DNA from: Diploscapter coronatus
Taxonomy: Eukaryota; Nematoda; Chromadorea; Rhabditida; Rhabditidae
NCBI GenBank assembly: GCA_964036155.1
Contig: OZ038422.1
Coordinates: forward strand, 3,371,201 to 3,435,200
Direction of reading: 5' to 3'
DNA: 64,000 bases
Shown piece by piece: positions 13,149 through 24,400 of the stretch; the stretch's first letter is position 1, and every line of letters starts with the position of its first letter. The notes below the pieces were generated by a model that was given only the letters and a program-made list of their open reading frames with translations, had not been told where the DNA came from and made no database searches. Made by a program: the position numbers and the translations under genes.

Positions 13149-13764
13149 TCAGAAATGAGCGGGTTTGGGTGCGGAATAGAGTTGGCGAAAGTGCGTCTGA
13201 CGCTCTGCTTCCTCGTTGATCAGACGACGGACGTTGTTCTTGAGCAGCTGATCGAGAGATCTGAAACCTCTTAAGTAGTTTTTTTCCTCAAATTATTCAG
13301 TTTTCCAGTTAGGCTTAAAAATTGCATGAAACAGTTAGATACAAACAGTTGATTTGTAGCATTCACTTTCATCAAAATCAATATTTTGCGTCTTTTTTCA
13401 AAAAATCGGAAAGCAGCTCAAAAATAAAACAGCCAATTCTATGAATTGTGTAATGATGAATGAACAGTAAATTCTCTACCTCATCGTATTGGTCATGCTG
13501 AACTTCTTGGCTTTGCTGGGGACTTCTGGGGCTTCGTCAGCGAATGTCTTCCCAATGAAGGCGGCTGCACGGTTTCCGGCGGTACGACTACTTTGTTGCT
13601 GCTGGGCGAGAATTCTGAAAATTCATTCTTCGAAGTTTAATGACGATTTGTAATCGTTATCGACAGTATTTTTGATACAATAATAGCGAAGGACAGAAAA
13701 GGGAATCCACTCACCGTCCACTCATGTAGGGATTGAAGACGGTCTTGGCAGCGGTAGAAGCCAT
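13149..13764 (-). CDS. Small 98-aa protein of unknown function, three exons
   Basis: Complete spliced gene on the minus strand with exons 13764-13715, 13614-13480 and 13260-13149 (297 nt including TGA). GTGAGT, GTAGAG and TTTCAG signals sit at every junction. The product starts MASTAAKTVFNPYMSGR and continues with a Gln-rich ILAQQQQSS stretch. The middle is Ala/Lys-rich, and the C-terminal helix is charged (DQLLKNNVRRLINEEAERQ) before the end SAPKPAHF. There is no signal peptide or membrane segment, so it is probably an intracellular, partly helical protein. I do not recognise the family. The regular exon structure, a TATA box about 86 bp upstream of the ATG and even codon use make it a real, probably well expressed gene. 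Confidence 0.75.
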
Positions 13765-13849
13765 TTTAGCGATTAGAGACGTGAAAATTCGAGTTCGCTT
13801 GAAAATCTCCGAGAGAAAATTTTTGCTATCCTCCAAATGAAAGTCGGCC

Positions 13850-13858
13850 TATTTATAC
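13850..13858 (-). promoter_or_regulatory. TATA box of the 98-aa gene
   Basis: Read on the minus strand, GGGTATAAATAGGCC lies about 86 bp upstream of the ATG at 13764. This is a consensus TATAAAT in GC-rich surroundings, at a spacing that fits a short 5' UTR. Confidence 0.6.
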
Positions 13859-13864
13859 CCAAAT

Positions 13865-16800
13865 CTGACCGATTGTTTTGATTATTGGGGGCTGATCGGC
13901 GAGAGATCTGCTAGAGAAAAAGGCGAAATTAGCGAATGCAAAATAGAAGAAGGGGAGAGAAGAAGGAAAATGCGAAATATTGAGGAAAATGGAGAAATAA
14001 GAAAAAGGTTAGACGAGGTGGAAAATACGTAATGGTTAGAGAAGACGACGTAAAGATAACATGTGAGAGAGGCTCGACTACAGAAGAACAGTCGGCTTGT
14101 TTACAACTTTTCTCTCGATGTAGCGTATTATTTCTTGCTTTCTAACTTCTTTTTGTATCTTCTTTTAACGTGCCATTTCTTATCTTTTGTTCTCTCACTT
14201 TTACATGGTATCTAGCCATTTTCATCTTTGTCGTTACAGTGCTTCGGATCTTTTGCATGTTTTTCATAAACAACTTCTGCCTCTCCTTTTAGCAGGCTAC
14301 TTTCGAGTAGTGAATTGCAGAAAATAAGCATCAAAGTGCAGTGATTTTGTAGGATCCGAAGGAAATGGAATCATGTTTCGAGTTGGTAAACAAGTTGCAT
14401 GTAGAAATGGACAAAGTTCAATGTTTCAGGAAAATTTTTGGTAAATTAAAAAGCCGCCCACGTGCAGCATATTCTCGTATTTTGGCAATTATTACCGGAG
14501 GTTCGCAGAAACATATAATTTAAATCAACGTTTTAATTGGGTATTTCTGTTGTTAGCTAAAAATCGACCGACTTGCAGAACATTCACTAATTTGGTTGGC
14601 CTCTATAAGAGTTTAATTGAAGCAAACTTTGAAAATTATTTCGGACATAGATATTCAAAACCCTTTTGATAATTAGTAGCAATGTCAAGCATCATTGACA
14701 AAATTGTTCGAATTACGTCCACCTTCTTGAAACTTATCCTTTCAACTTTAAGCAATCTGGCTATTACTCTGAGATGAAGTATTAAGGAACATTTTGGCAA
14801 TATCTATGATTTTTTTCCGATTTGGTCAACTTTTCTAGCAAAAACGCGAGATTTTAGGACTATTATTATATCCAAAACCGCACTTTGACCCTCTTTCTTT
14901 CGTACTTTATTCGAATGCCTTCATTATGGTACAAAGTACGCTTTCTCGCTTATTAGAAGCTAGACTACACCACGTCATTGCTGTCCCTCCTTTCATAGCC
15001 AGAACCGATCAGATTACGTATCCCTCTGTACAGCGACCGAGTTTACCACGAGGGGCCGCCGAAATATCAGAGATTAGAGAAAAATGGATGAAAAGAGGGC
15101 GAAAAACACGAAAATAGAACTATGCTACAGAGAACCAGAGATAAAAGTCCGATAAGAAATAGTAATGACGAGGTTAGAGATGAAAGGAATCGAAGAAATA
15201 GTGAGATTAGGGATGGAGAAAAGATGCAAAAAATAAGAAGAAATAGTATTGAGAAGAGAACTTAGATAACGAAAGGGGAATCCCCTGTTTCTTGTTAGCA
15301 TCTTTTCTTTCTATATTTGATAGATTCGTCCCGAATGATTGATTGCCATCTATTAATAGCCCAGATTGGTCCCTTTTGGGGAAAAAATGCAAAGCGATCA
15401 AAATCACGCATACGAAGTAGAGAAGCTTCGAGAGGAAATTTTGTACGATCAGAAAGAAAAGCGAAATGTAAAACTCGATTTGAAATTGATCGGTGGAAAA
15501 AGATGAAACGTATCAAAATAATTTATAAAGATTTTGAATGTTCAAAAACTGTAACAGTTTGGCATTTATGATGTACCCATTACCCATTTTCACAAAGACA
15601 ACGAAAAGAGCATGAGTTATTTTGAAACCTACTTTTATTTTTAACTTGCATGATTTTTACGCATGATTAAGAATTTGATATTCTACTCATAAACAAGTTG
15701 AATAAAGATCCATCGATATCACTTTCATTTGCAAATTGCAAAATCTAGGGCAAATCTGTTGTCTAATTGAATGTCTCAAATCGAAGCTTCTATCGTTTGC
15801 AAAAGCTTCGATATAATTTTGCGTAAAATATAAGATAAACCTCTACCATTAAAATAAGATCGTTTTAAATTTTATTAGAGATATCCTCGCGATTTTAAGA
15901 ACTCATTAGAATTTTCGCTCCAAAAATATTTCGTCTAGAACATCCGTTCAGTAATCTCGAACGTTCTATTTTGACCGTGCAAAAAGCCTCAAGTGACCGA
16001 TAAACAAAGTCGTATTTCACTTTTGGGTGCTGATATTTACAGGTTACTGCCACCAACTAGTCATCAGCGTACCTGCAGAATTCAAAATTTTCTCACCGTT
16101 TTTGTTGTGCCGTATTCCGGTCGTTATTCATTTTATCACTGATTATCACTCGATCTGCGTTTTATCAAACAAAGGAGCGAACGACTCTACCAAGCATGTG
16201 ACCTGTTTGATAGAAGCAAAAACTACGATTCTTTCCCGATGATCAAGTCTATTTTTAGTTTGAATCACTAAATTTGGTAAACAAAGTGTAAGAAGAGTAC
16301 GCGCAATCGAATAATGAAAATAAAAAAGAAAAAAACAACAAAATGAAGTGGAATCATCCTGATGAAAGGAGAAGTACGTTCGCCAAAGGAATAAAAAATT
16401 ACGGAACGATTTTGGCAAATGACATTATGAAATGTAAAATAAAATGAACATCAGAGTGAAGTGTAACATGACGTTATTTCTTGAATAAACTTGAATGTTG
16501 GAATGAATTTGCTAAATATTGGAACACTTTCATTGATAAAATTTTCGTCGGGTCGGTAGAACATTCAGAATAATTTTGAAGTTTTCGTATAATGAACTAT
16601 AATAAACGTATCAAAGTCTCAAAATAGTGATCATTTTGAATTAATTAACTCGTCTTGACTTGAGACTTATTTTAAAATTATTGCATTTAGCCAATTTTCA
16701 ATCGTACAATGTATCGATTCTTTTTCAATCGAGTCTAATGGAATGATCGCACGATATAATTCAATTTCGTAACCAAGTCAAAAACTCGGCTTAGCCTTTA

Positions 16801-16985
16801 TTTCAAATTTGCCTTATCGCCCGACAAACAATGTGATTCGACAACACAACGGGCAGATTAGTTCTCTGCAAAATAAGCTTGAAAATAGGAAGAAAAGTGC
16901 AACTGTTTATTATTCGTGTTACTGACAGGGTATAAATCAAAAGGAAACTTATTTACATCAAAAGTACAGGTTTGAAACGAAGATC
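13865..16985. other. Non-coding interval up to the inverted-repeat boundary
   Basis: No exon chain could be built on either strand. Open frames at 14926-15117 and 15317-15571 (plus) and 16146-16418 (minus) have no recognisable motif. The interval ends abruptly at 16986, where the left arm of the inverted duplication begins. Confidence 0.35.
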
Positions 16986-18640
16986 ATTAAGACGCATTCT
17001 TTGAATAACCCGAACAAAATATAAAGAGTGGCCGGACAACTGCAAAAGTGTCTCGGATCCGAACCAAACTTATATGGTGGATACACTCATGGACCCTGAT
17101 CACAAAAATGAGGAGATCAGGTCCCGCCCCCAAAAGTGGGCGGGGCTAGGTGGGGGTCAAAGTTGGGTGTTTTTGCGATTTGACACCCCTCACGGGGTAC
17201 AAAGAAAACTTTCTTGCTATAATAGATTTTCGAATAATTTAAAGGATGAACATGGTCATGGAATGTACTTTCTAAAAATATATCGATTTTAGGGGGATCA
17301 GCCACTTGTTTGGGGTTGGAGGGGGTCCCAAAGTCAAAAATGCCAAAAATGACGATTTCAAAAACATGCATATTTTGCAGAAAATCGACCATAACTCGAA
17401 AATTTTGTTATTTGTTGGTAAAATTTGATTTCATATTCGGATTCTCCTGGTAAAATTACACTAATATCAGTCATAAAATCTATAGGTTAGGTATGATTAC
17501 ATTCACTTTACTATTGCATCAAAGTTGGCGACCCAAATATCGAAATTTCCATTTTGAGGGTCAGATCCCACAATATGTCTCTTAAGAATTTTCCGAGAAA
17601 ATATCCTTGTTAGTCTAAAAAGGGTTTAGCTGGACGAAAATACGGAATAGTGTTCATTTTGAACTGAATCATTATGAGTTTCAAACAAGAATTGTTAAGA
17701 ATAATAAAACAATGAAGAATAGTTTTAAATAAATAAAAAAAAACGTTGATTTGCGATGTAGTACGTCTTTTACTGTGGTAATTAAAATTTGAACTGACAG
17801 TTAAATTTTCATTTTATTGTTGTCGTTCAGTTAATTTGGATCTCACCTTCGAGTGTAATGCTCGAAAACCGCTTGAAAAATGTTTCATTGTGTCGATTTC
17901 TATGAAAAAAAAAGTACCGATCAAATCGAGGAGTCAAACTTTGGAACGTTTTTGACCATAACTCTCGATGCATCAATCCCTTTTTCAAGTTGCTGTTCGC
18001 ATGATAAGCGACTTCGTAGCCGCTTTCGAATGATATATAATATGAATAGGTTTCCGGAAATTTGCAGGTCTCATTTTGGACTGGTACCGTGTTCTTGTGA
18101 TACGCTCAATCTTCGGCTTTTTCGGTATCAAAACTCATCGAACATTACTGGTATTTTAAGTGCAACTAGAAATTTGCAAAAAAAAAAAAAAACATGTGGT
18201 TTCTTTGAAGCTGGAATATGAAGCATAGTGTGCCTTCAAATCTCATAATATTTTTTGAGGGCCAACTAAATATGTCTGAAAGGCGGATGTTCAAGGGTTG
18301 ATCGTTTTTTGGAAAGGAATAAATCCGTTGCTGAAATTCCCAAGTTCTAGCAACTAGCATGCAGACAGCATTCTTTATGCTAACATCATTAGAGAATTCA
18401 CTAAACCTTTACTCTTTATTGCTCGGTGAAGTGAGTAAACAGCTGAGGAGGGCCGGTAATCCGAAATTGCTATATATATAGCAAAACTTAATCTCTGTTC
18501 GTTGCTCCAAGGCCGGCCTGGACCTGGCCAAACTTTTAATCCCTGGTAGCGAATGAGAATTTGTAAAATAATAATAAAAATAATGGAAGAATAATACAAG
18601 GAATAATAAAGGAATAATATAAAGGAATAATACAAGGGAT
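16986..18640. repeat. Outer, non-genic part of the left arm
   Basis: No exon chain is visible here. The stretch at 17100-17420 is rich in G/C runs (a CCCGCCCCCAAAAGTGGGCG palindromic word and GTCCCAAAGTCAAAAATG) and has the look of a dispersed nematode repeat. A perfect AT palindrome, TTGCTATATATATAGCAA, lies at 18467-18484. A (GGAATAATA)n-like tract lies at about 18560-18650. The mirrored copies are at 46470-48131. Confidence 0.45.
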
Positions 18641-18646
18641 AATAAA

Positions 18647-21021
18647 AAAGATGATGCTCGTTGTCCTGTTTGCTCTGCATCTCATCAGCCCCATCCAGTT
18701 GACATTCGACGAATTGACGAGGCTCGCGACAGGAGATGGTGCACTGATACTCGACGAGCCTGAAACAATCAATAAAAAATCGATAAATGATCAAATGTTA
18801 CCTCCAAAGAATTGAGAACATGCACCAGGGTGGCTGGCTTTGACTGCATTCAGAAGGACGACCAGCTGCTTGGGGTGGTGTTGAGGCAGAATGGAGGAAG
18901 CAAATCGAGAGGGCTGGAAATTGAAGAAAGATTTACCAAAAATGAGAAATGATTTGAAGAATACTGAAGGGAAAATATCTCGATCATTCGTCTTATTGTT
19001 AGTAAAATTGTTCCACTTTTAAAGGTTCTAAAGAAGAAAACAGACTAAGTTGTGGTGGGACAGTTGCTGTTGCAAAATAAAGATTTTTTTTTTTTAAATT
19101 GAATTTCAATGTTTCAACTTTCTATAAATTGAAATAGCATACTCGATGGGATTTCCTGGTGCTGTTGCGCGGTCTTCCCATGGCACGGACCAGATCTTCG
19201 GGAGGGCCGTTTGACAGTCCTGCAATTTTGAATCATTATCACGTTCCTTAAAAATTTATCTGCAAGGTCCAAATGCTACTATCTATTTTGATGGATAGGT
19301 TTAGCCACTTCACCACCACCAAAACACATGGCAAATGGCAAAAATGTTAACGAAAATTCATTGGGACTCGTATGCAAAATTAGCTCTACGTTCGCCTCTA
19401 ATTACTTAAATTTTAATATTTTAAAATCATGCATAAAATGGAAAACTTGAGAAACAGCTCTTCAATTTTCTATTTTAGGAACTGCATGAGAAAGTCGACT
19501 TTCTCAAGTCTGTTTTCAGTTCTAAATCAGTAAATACTGCGCCATTGCATATCCTGTTTTTGCAAGAGAATCGTTTTGATATAATAATACAAATATTTTT
19601 GCAAAGAAATTCTTGGATATGAAATGTGCAGTAATATCTGTTGACAAAACGAGCAAGGCCATACCACGAAAACTGGAACGCAAGCGTTCGGGAATAGGAC
19701 CGAGTCCCGTACGCTGGGTTGGGGCTTGACGCGTCGGGTCCGCGGGGAGAGGTGACACTGACCGGGGGTTATCAATGTTCTGGAATAAAAATGCAAATTA
19801 TTTGTAATCGGAAAAATATCGACTTCTTGGAGATTTCATTAGCCTTGAAAGAAAAATGTGTAAAGTTGAATAGGAAGAAAGATGATGATCTCACAAAGAA
19901 AACGCAAAATGTTTCAATATCAAGTTTTTTTTTGTTAAATTAAATTCTCCTACCGTCGACATCGAGCTCACTCGGCTTGTTGTCGCTGATCATGCTCCAT
20001 TCCCTCCACTCGTACTTGCTCGAACCGGAAGACGATCGAGTACAGCGTCAGAAACGCATTGCGTTGTCTGGAGAGAAAAAAACAAGTGATTTTCATGAAA
20101 AATAATTATTTGAGGTTTCCAAAATAATCGATGAAAACTTGAATGGGTGAAATTCGAATTTTTCTGGAACAAAATCGAAATATCTTCTCTTGAATGATAA
20201 CAAAGTTTCGAACTGCGTATTTTTTCATTTTTAAAAGAACTTCTAAAGCTTACCTGGAGAGGTGGTGACAATGACGTAGGCTGCCTATCAGGCCGGGTAG
20301 AGAGCAGAAGAAGGCAAGTGGCCGGCTGCTGGCGCGACTGAGGTCAGACAGACACCATCTGTAAGAAAGTGATATTTATAGAAATAAAGTTTAAAAAAAA
20401 AAAAAACCTGGCAATGGTAATTTTGTGAGCAGACGAGTTCGGCATCGAACGAAAGTTTAGCGACGGAAGGGGGAATGGGACTCGCGGGGCGCAGGAACTG
20501 GCACGAGGTGCGCGATTGCCAACGGAACTCTGCTCGGGGTCTGAAAATCCAAAATAAGAATAAAACACACGTTTGATTCAAATAAAATGGATGTTTTGGT
20601 TAGACAGAATTTCAAATTTGGAGTTTCTTCTCCTGCTCGTAATAAGAATTGAAATCGATAGAGAATTTTTGTGATTTATTGAAAGTTTTCAAATGGTTGT
20701 TCTTTTCTCAAAAAAAAACTTCCATAAAATGATTCTTTGGAAAATTCTCACCTATAGGCGTGATCGGTTGCGGTCTGTCTGGAAATACTCAGAGAATACA
20801 TCAGGAATCTGAAAATTTCAAAAATTAATCACTTGTTTCTTGTAGAAAAAATTATATACCGATCAGCCTGTTTGCCCTGCCCGACCATGACGATGAAGAG
20901 CTGGTCTCTGAAGGCGGCAGCCTTGCTTCGATCGTCATCGAGCCCATTCGACTCGGCCCCTCTTCCGGCGCGTTCTCCACTTTGTCCACGGCCAGACGTG
21001 CAGAAGGGGCAGAGGACCCGA
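18647..21021 (-). pseudogene. Unidentified conserved multi-exon gene, left-arm copy, frame-disrupted
   Basis: Mirror of the plus-strand block at 44096-46470. Recognisable exons on the minus strand are about 21021-20860, 20808-20752, 20540-20408, 20358-20254, 20067-19954, 19779-19665, 19219-19142, 18913-18802 and 18760-18647. The first three join in frame and give sound protein (motifs FRDQLFIVMVGQGKQADR, RQTATDHAYR, CQFLRPASPIPPSVAKL, SFDAELVCSQN). The fourth exon fits only after a one-base shift, and the eighth-to-ninth join again needs one base. No first exon is visible before 21021. I do not recognise the family. The exon sequence is clearly coding-derived and not a transposase. It may be a decaying copy or a real gene with sequence errors. 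Confidence 0.5.
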
Positions 21022-21498
21022 CTAAAATAATAACATTTTGATCGACAAAAGTCAAAGAAAAGTATCAGAATGTGTCAATAAGCCAGGTTTTTAGAAAAAT
21101 ATGCCTCAAGTAAACAAATTTCGCTCGGTCCTGAGCGAGAGAAACACGCGACGAGAGAACCGAGAGGAGAGTTCGGAGAAAAATGGACTATTGCGATGGT
21201 TAGCGATGGGGCGGATTTACAGGCACTTTTCTTCGAAAATCGAGCGAGCGAAAACCCCGCCCACTATCGATGCGAAATAAGTGTTTAACGAAAGAAAGGG
21301 AGATTTTTCATCCGTTGCTTCAAAAATTGATTTTCAATTTTCGCTCATTACTCCCAATTTTCTCGTTGAAATCGTTATTTTTTTATTTTGCTTTATCAGA
21401 ATTGTTAAAAATCTGTCTTCACGAAATTGTTCAAGTGAGATATCGAAAATACCATTTCCTGGTCAAAAATCTCACTTTTTTTAAATTCGATTTTTTAG

Positions 21499-24400
21499 AC
21501 AAGAAAATGCTGCACAGATGGTGCCGATCCCGCTGGGGAGTATCGGTCTCGCGTTTGGAAAGTGCGGCAGAAATTTGAGGGCTATCGAGGAGGAAACTCA
21601 GATACAAAAATTAAAAAAAAAGGAATCGATTTCTTCAAATTTTATGAATTTTCATGATTTCTCTAAAAATCCTATTTTGATTTATTATTTTTTAAATATT
21701 TTTATTTCCAGACGAGCATGGAGCTGCTGCTCAAGCTGACAGATGGCGAGCTCAGATATGGAGCCGGGTTCAATACGAGCAACACCGAACTCGTTGCCTG
21801 AATCCAGGATCTTAAAAATATCGACTTTTAAAAAATCAATAACTTTAGGAACGAGGAAAAATTACCTTCATTTTTAAAACCACAAGTTCCAAAATAAATA
21901 AAAAAAAAAACTAAACAATTTTTAGCTAATTGAAAAATGCGAAAATTTTCAGGAATGGGAGAGAATGGCAACGACAACAGAGAGGAGGAGGGGGTGACGG
22001 CTCCACAATGCGCCACTTCGTCCAGATTTTCGCTCATGATAAGAAGGTTGGATAACCCTTAAAAATAAAAAATGATTAAATTCGATTTAAAAAAAATTAA
22101 ATATGCTTCGAACATTTTTCGGATGAGTTGTGATAATTAGGAAGGTGCCTTGCTAACGGGTTGATATTTAAAAAGTAAGAAAAACTATTCGAAGATTATA
22201 TAAAATCTATAAATATTGATTTTGTTGCAGTTGCGCCTCGCCGAATTGGCGATTCAAGCGATGATTCGCGAGCAGGCGGAGGGCAGGAAGACCATTCGAT
22301 TCGCCATCCCCAACCTGGCCTCGGGATATGTCATCGGTAAGCAGAAATGGGAGTTTTTGAAAGAACAAGTTTTGAAGAATTTCCTTTAAAAGATGTTGTT
22401 TTGCTTCAAAAATGGAAAACTTTTAGTGCCGCGCAAGAGCGTCAAGTCAAGCTGTGGGAGATGCGAGCGCATGTGAAGGAGAACGCGCTCAGCTTCATGG
22501 AGCAGACCCAGGATGAGCTCAAGGACAACTTCGAGAAAGTCATCGCGGTTTTTTGTTTTACTTTTGATTTATGTCTTTCAATTTTTGTTGAAAAGTACAG
22601 AGCTTCCTGTATTCTACGCCCACTTTTCTTTTCTCCTACCTTCCTTCCTTACTCTCTCCTCAAAAAGTGGGTGGGGGGTGCAGAAAACAAAAAGTACGAA
22701 TACAAATGAAAGCCAATAAACGTCATTTTACTTGAAAACTTGTGAGACGTGAGAAAAATTTCGAAGAAAGACAAGTAATTTCAATTTCTTGGTTGTTTTC
22801 AGCAAGCAGAGGATGGTTCCATTGGCCCGGGCTCCGCTCCGAACAGGCATTTCGATCGCGACGGACCGCAGGGTAAACGATTTGCAAAAATTTCATAATA
22901 AGTATGAATTCGAGATTAAAGTGATTTGTTTGAATAAAAATTATTAATCAAAATCTTCAGCACGCCAAGACTTCCGTGGTGCACCACCATCGTCCAGAGA
23001 CAACCGAGACTTCGGAAATTGAGGACCCAGGGACTTCAACGGACACAGACGGGGGCAGGGATGATAGAAGAGGCGACAGAAATGACGAGCAGAAGTGAGA
23101 GAATGTAAGGATTTTAATTTAAAAAAAAAAAATTTCTAAACGAAATCCCGATTTTTCAATGATATTGATTTTTCTTTGCACTGATGATTTCATGAATAGA
23201 GATTAGAGATGGGAAAAATAGATGATGTTTCGAATTTCTTTCTCAAATCTAATGCAATTTTAAAAATTTCTAATGCCATGTTTTCAAAATATTTATGAAA
23301 ATACAAACAAAAAATAAGTAAATTAATTAAATAGAAGAATAAATTAAAAAAAAAAAAGTAAAGAAAGCCTTAGGACTCGTTAAGACGTTAGTTGCTGATG
23401 CAACTCTTGCAACTCGCTCGAAATAACATGAGAAATTAAAAGAGCGCGATTGTATCTTTTTGTTCACTTGATTTCCCATTCTATTTCGAGCGAGTTGCAT
23501 TGGCAACTAATGTCTGAAAGGGAGTACTTAATTTAAACAGTTTGCAGGTTGGAAATAGTCGGCGGTCGGTCGAAGTCTGGTGAGCGAATTGCGGACCGCC
23601 CGACTGAAACCGGGACGCACTGCACCACGGAAATGCCGATGCCGACAAGAACTGGAGAAGAAAGGACAAGTGAAAAATGTGCTGCACAGTTGCAGATTTT
23701 TAAAATTTGTGCAAAAATGCTGCACTTTTCACCCTTGTTAGGATAACTAGTTTTACACATCGTGTCGGATTATTTTTGTGGAAATGAAAGGTGCGCAGTT
23801 ATTTTGCAGAATTTCGAGAACTTGCAATAGCTGCACTTTTCAGATTCACCCTTTCTACTTTTCCTGATTCTAAAATTCTATATCCAAGGTTTTCGCCGAG
23901 ACTCGTCAAGAATACATTTGTTCTAATGGATTTTTTCCTTCTGTTGATTTTTGTTTCCTTTTTGGTAACCCTCTATTTGTTGAGCTGTTTTCTATGGTAT
24001 TTATGGTAAGAATTTTATCCGAGCAAAAAGTCATTTTTTTTTTTTAGGATTTTTGTTGATTTTTTTACCTTTGTTTTTGGTTTCCGAAACCTTTCTAACC
24101 TTGGTTATGTTGGTGGTAGAATAGAATGGTGTGTTGAAGTTTGTTTTTGCTAACCACTTGTGGAGTTATGGCCTGGATAATGCCTGAAATATCTGTGATC
24201 TAGTGGATTTATTTAAAAATTTTCAGAAACCATGGAGCAACGATCTTCCAGGGAAAAGGTGGCTTTTCGTGATGAGACCGGCGGGGACCTGGAATATGGT
24301 CTTGCAGGACAAAATACCCAGGCAAACAAATTTTAGAGGTACCTTAGCCGCCTTTTTATAGGGATTGATAGATTTAGAGATTTTTTTTGTTTAAAAATAG

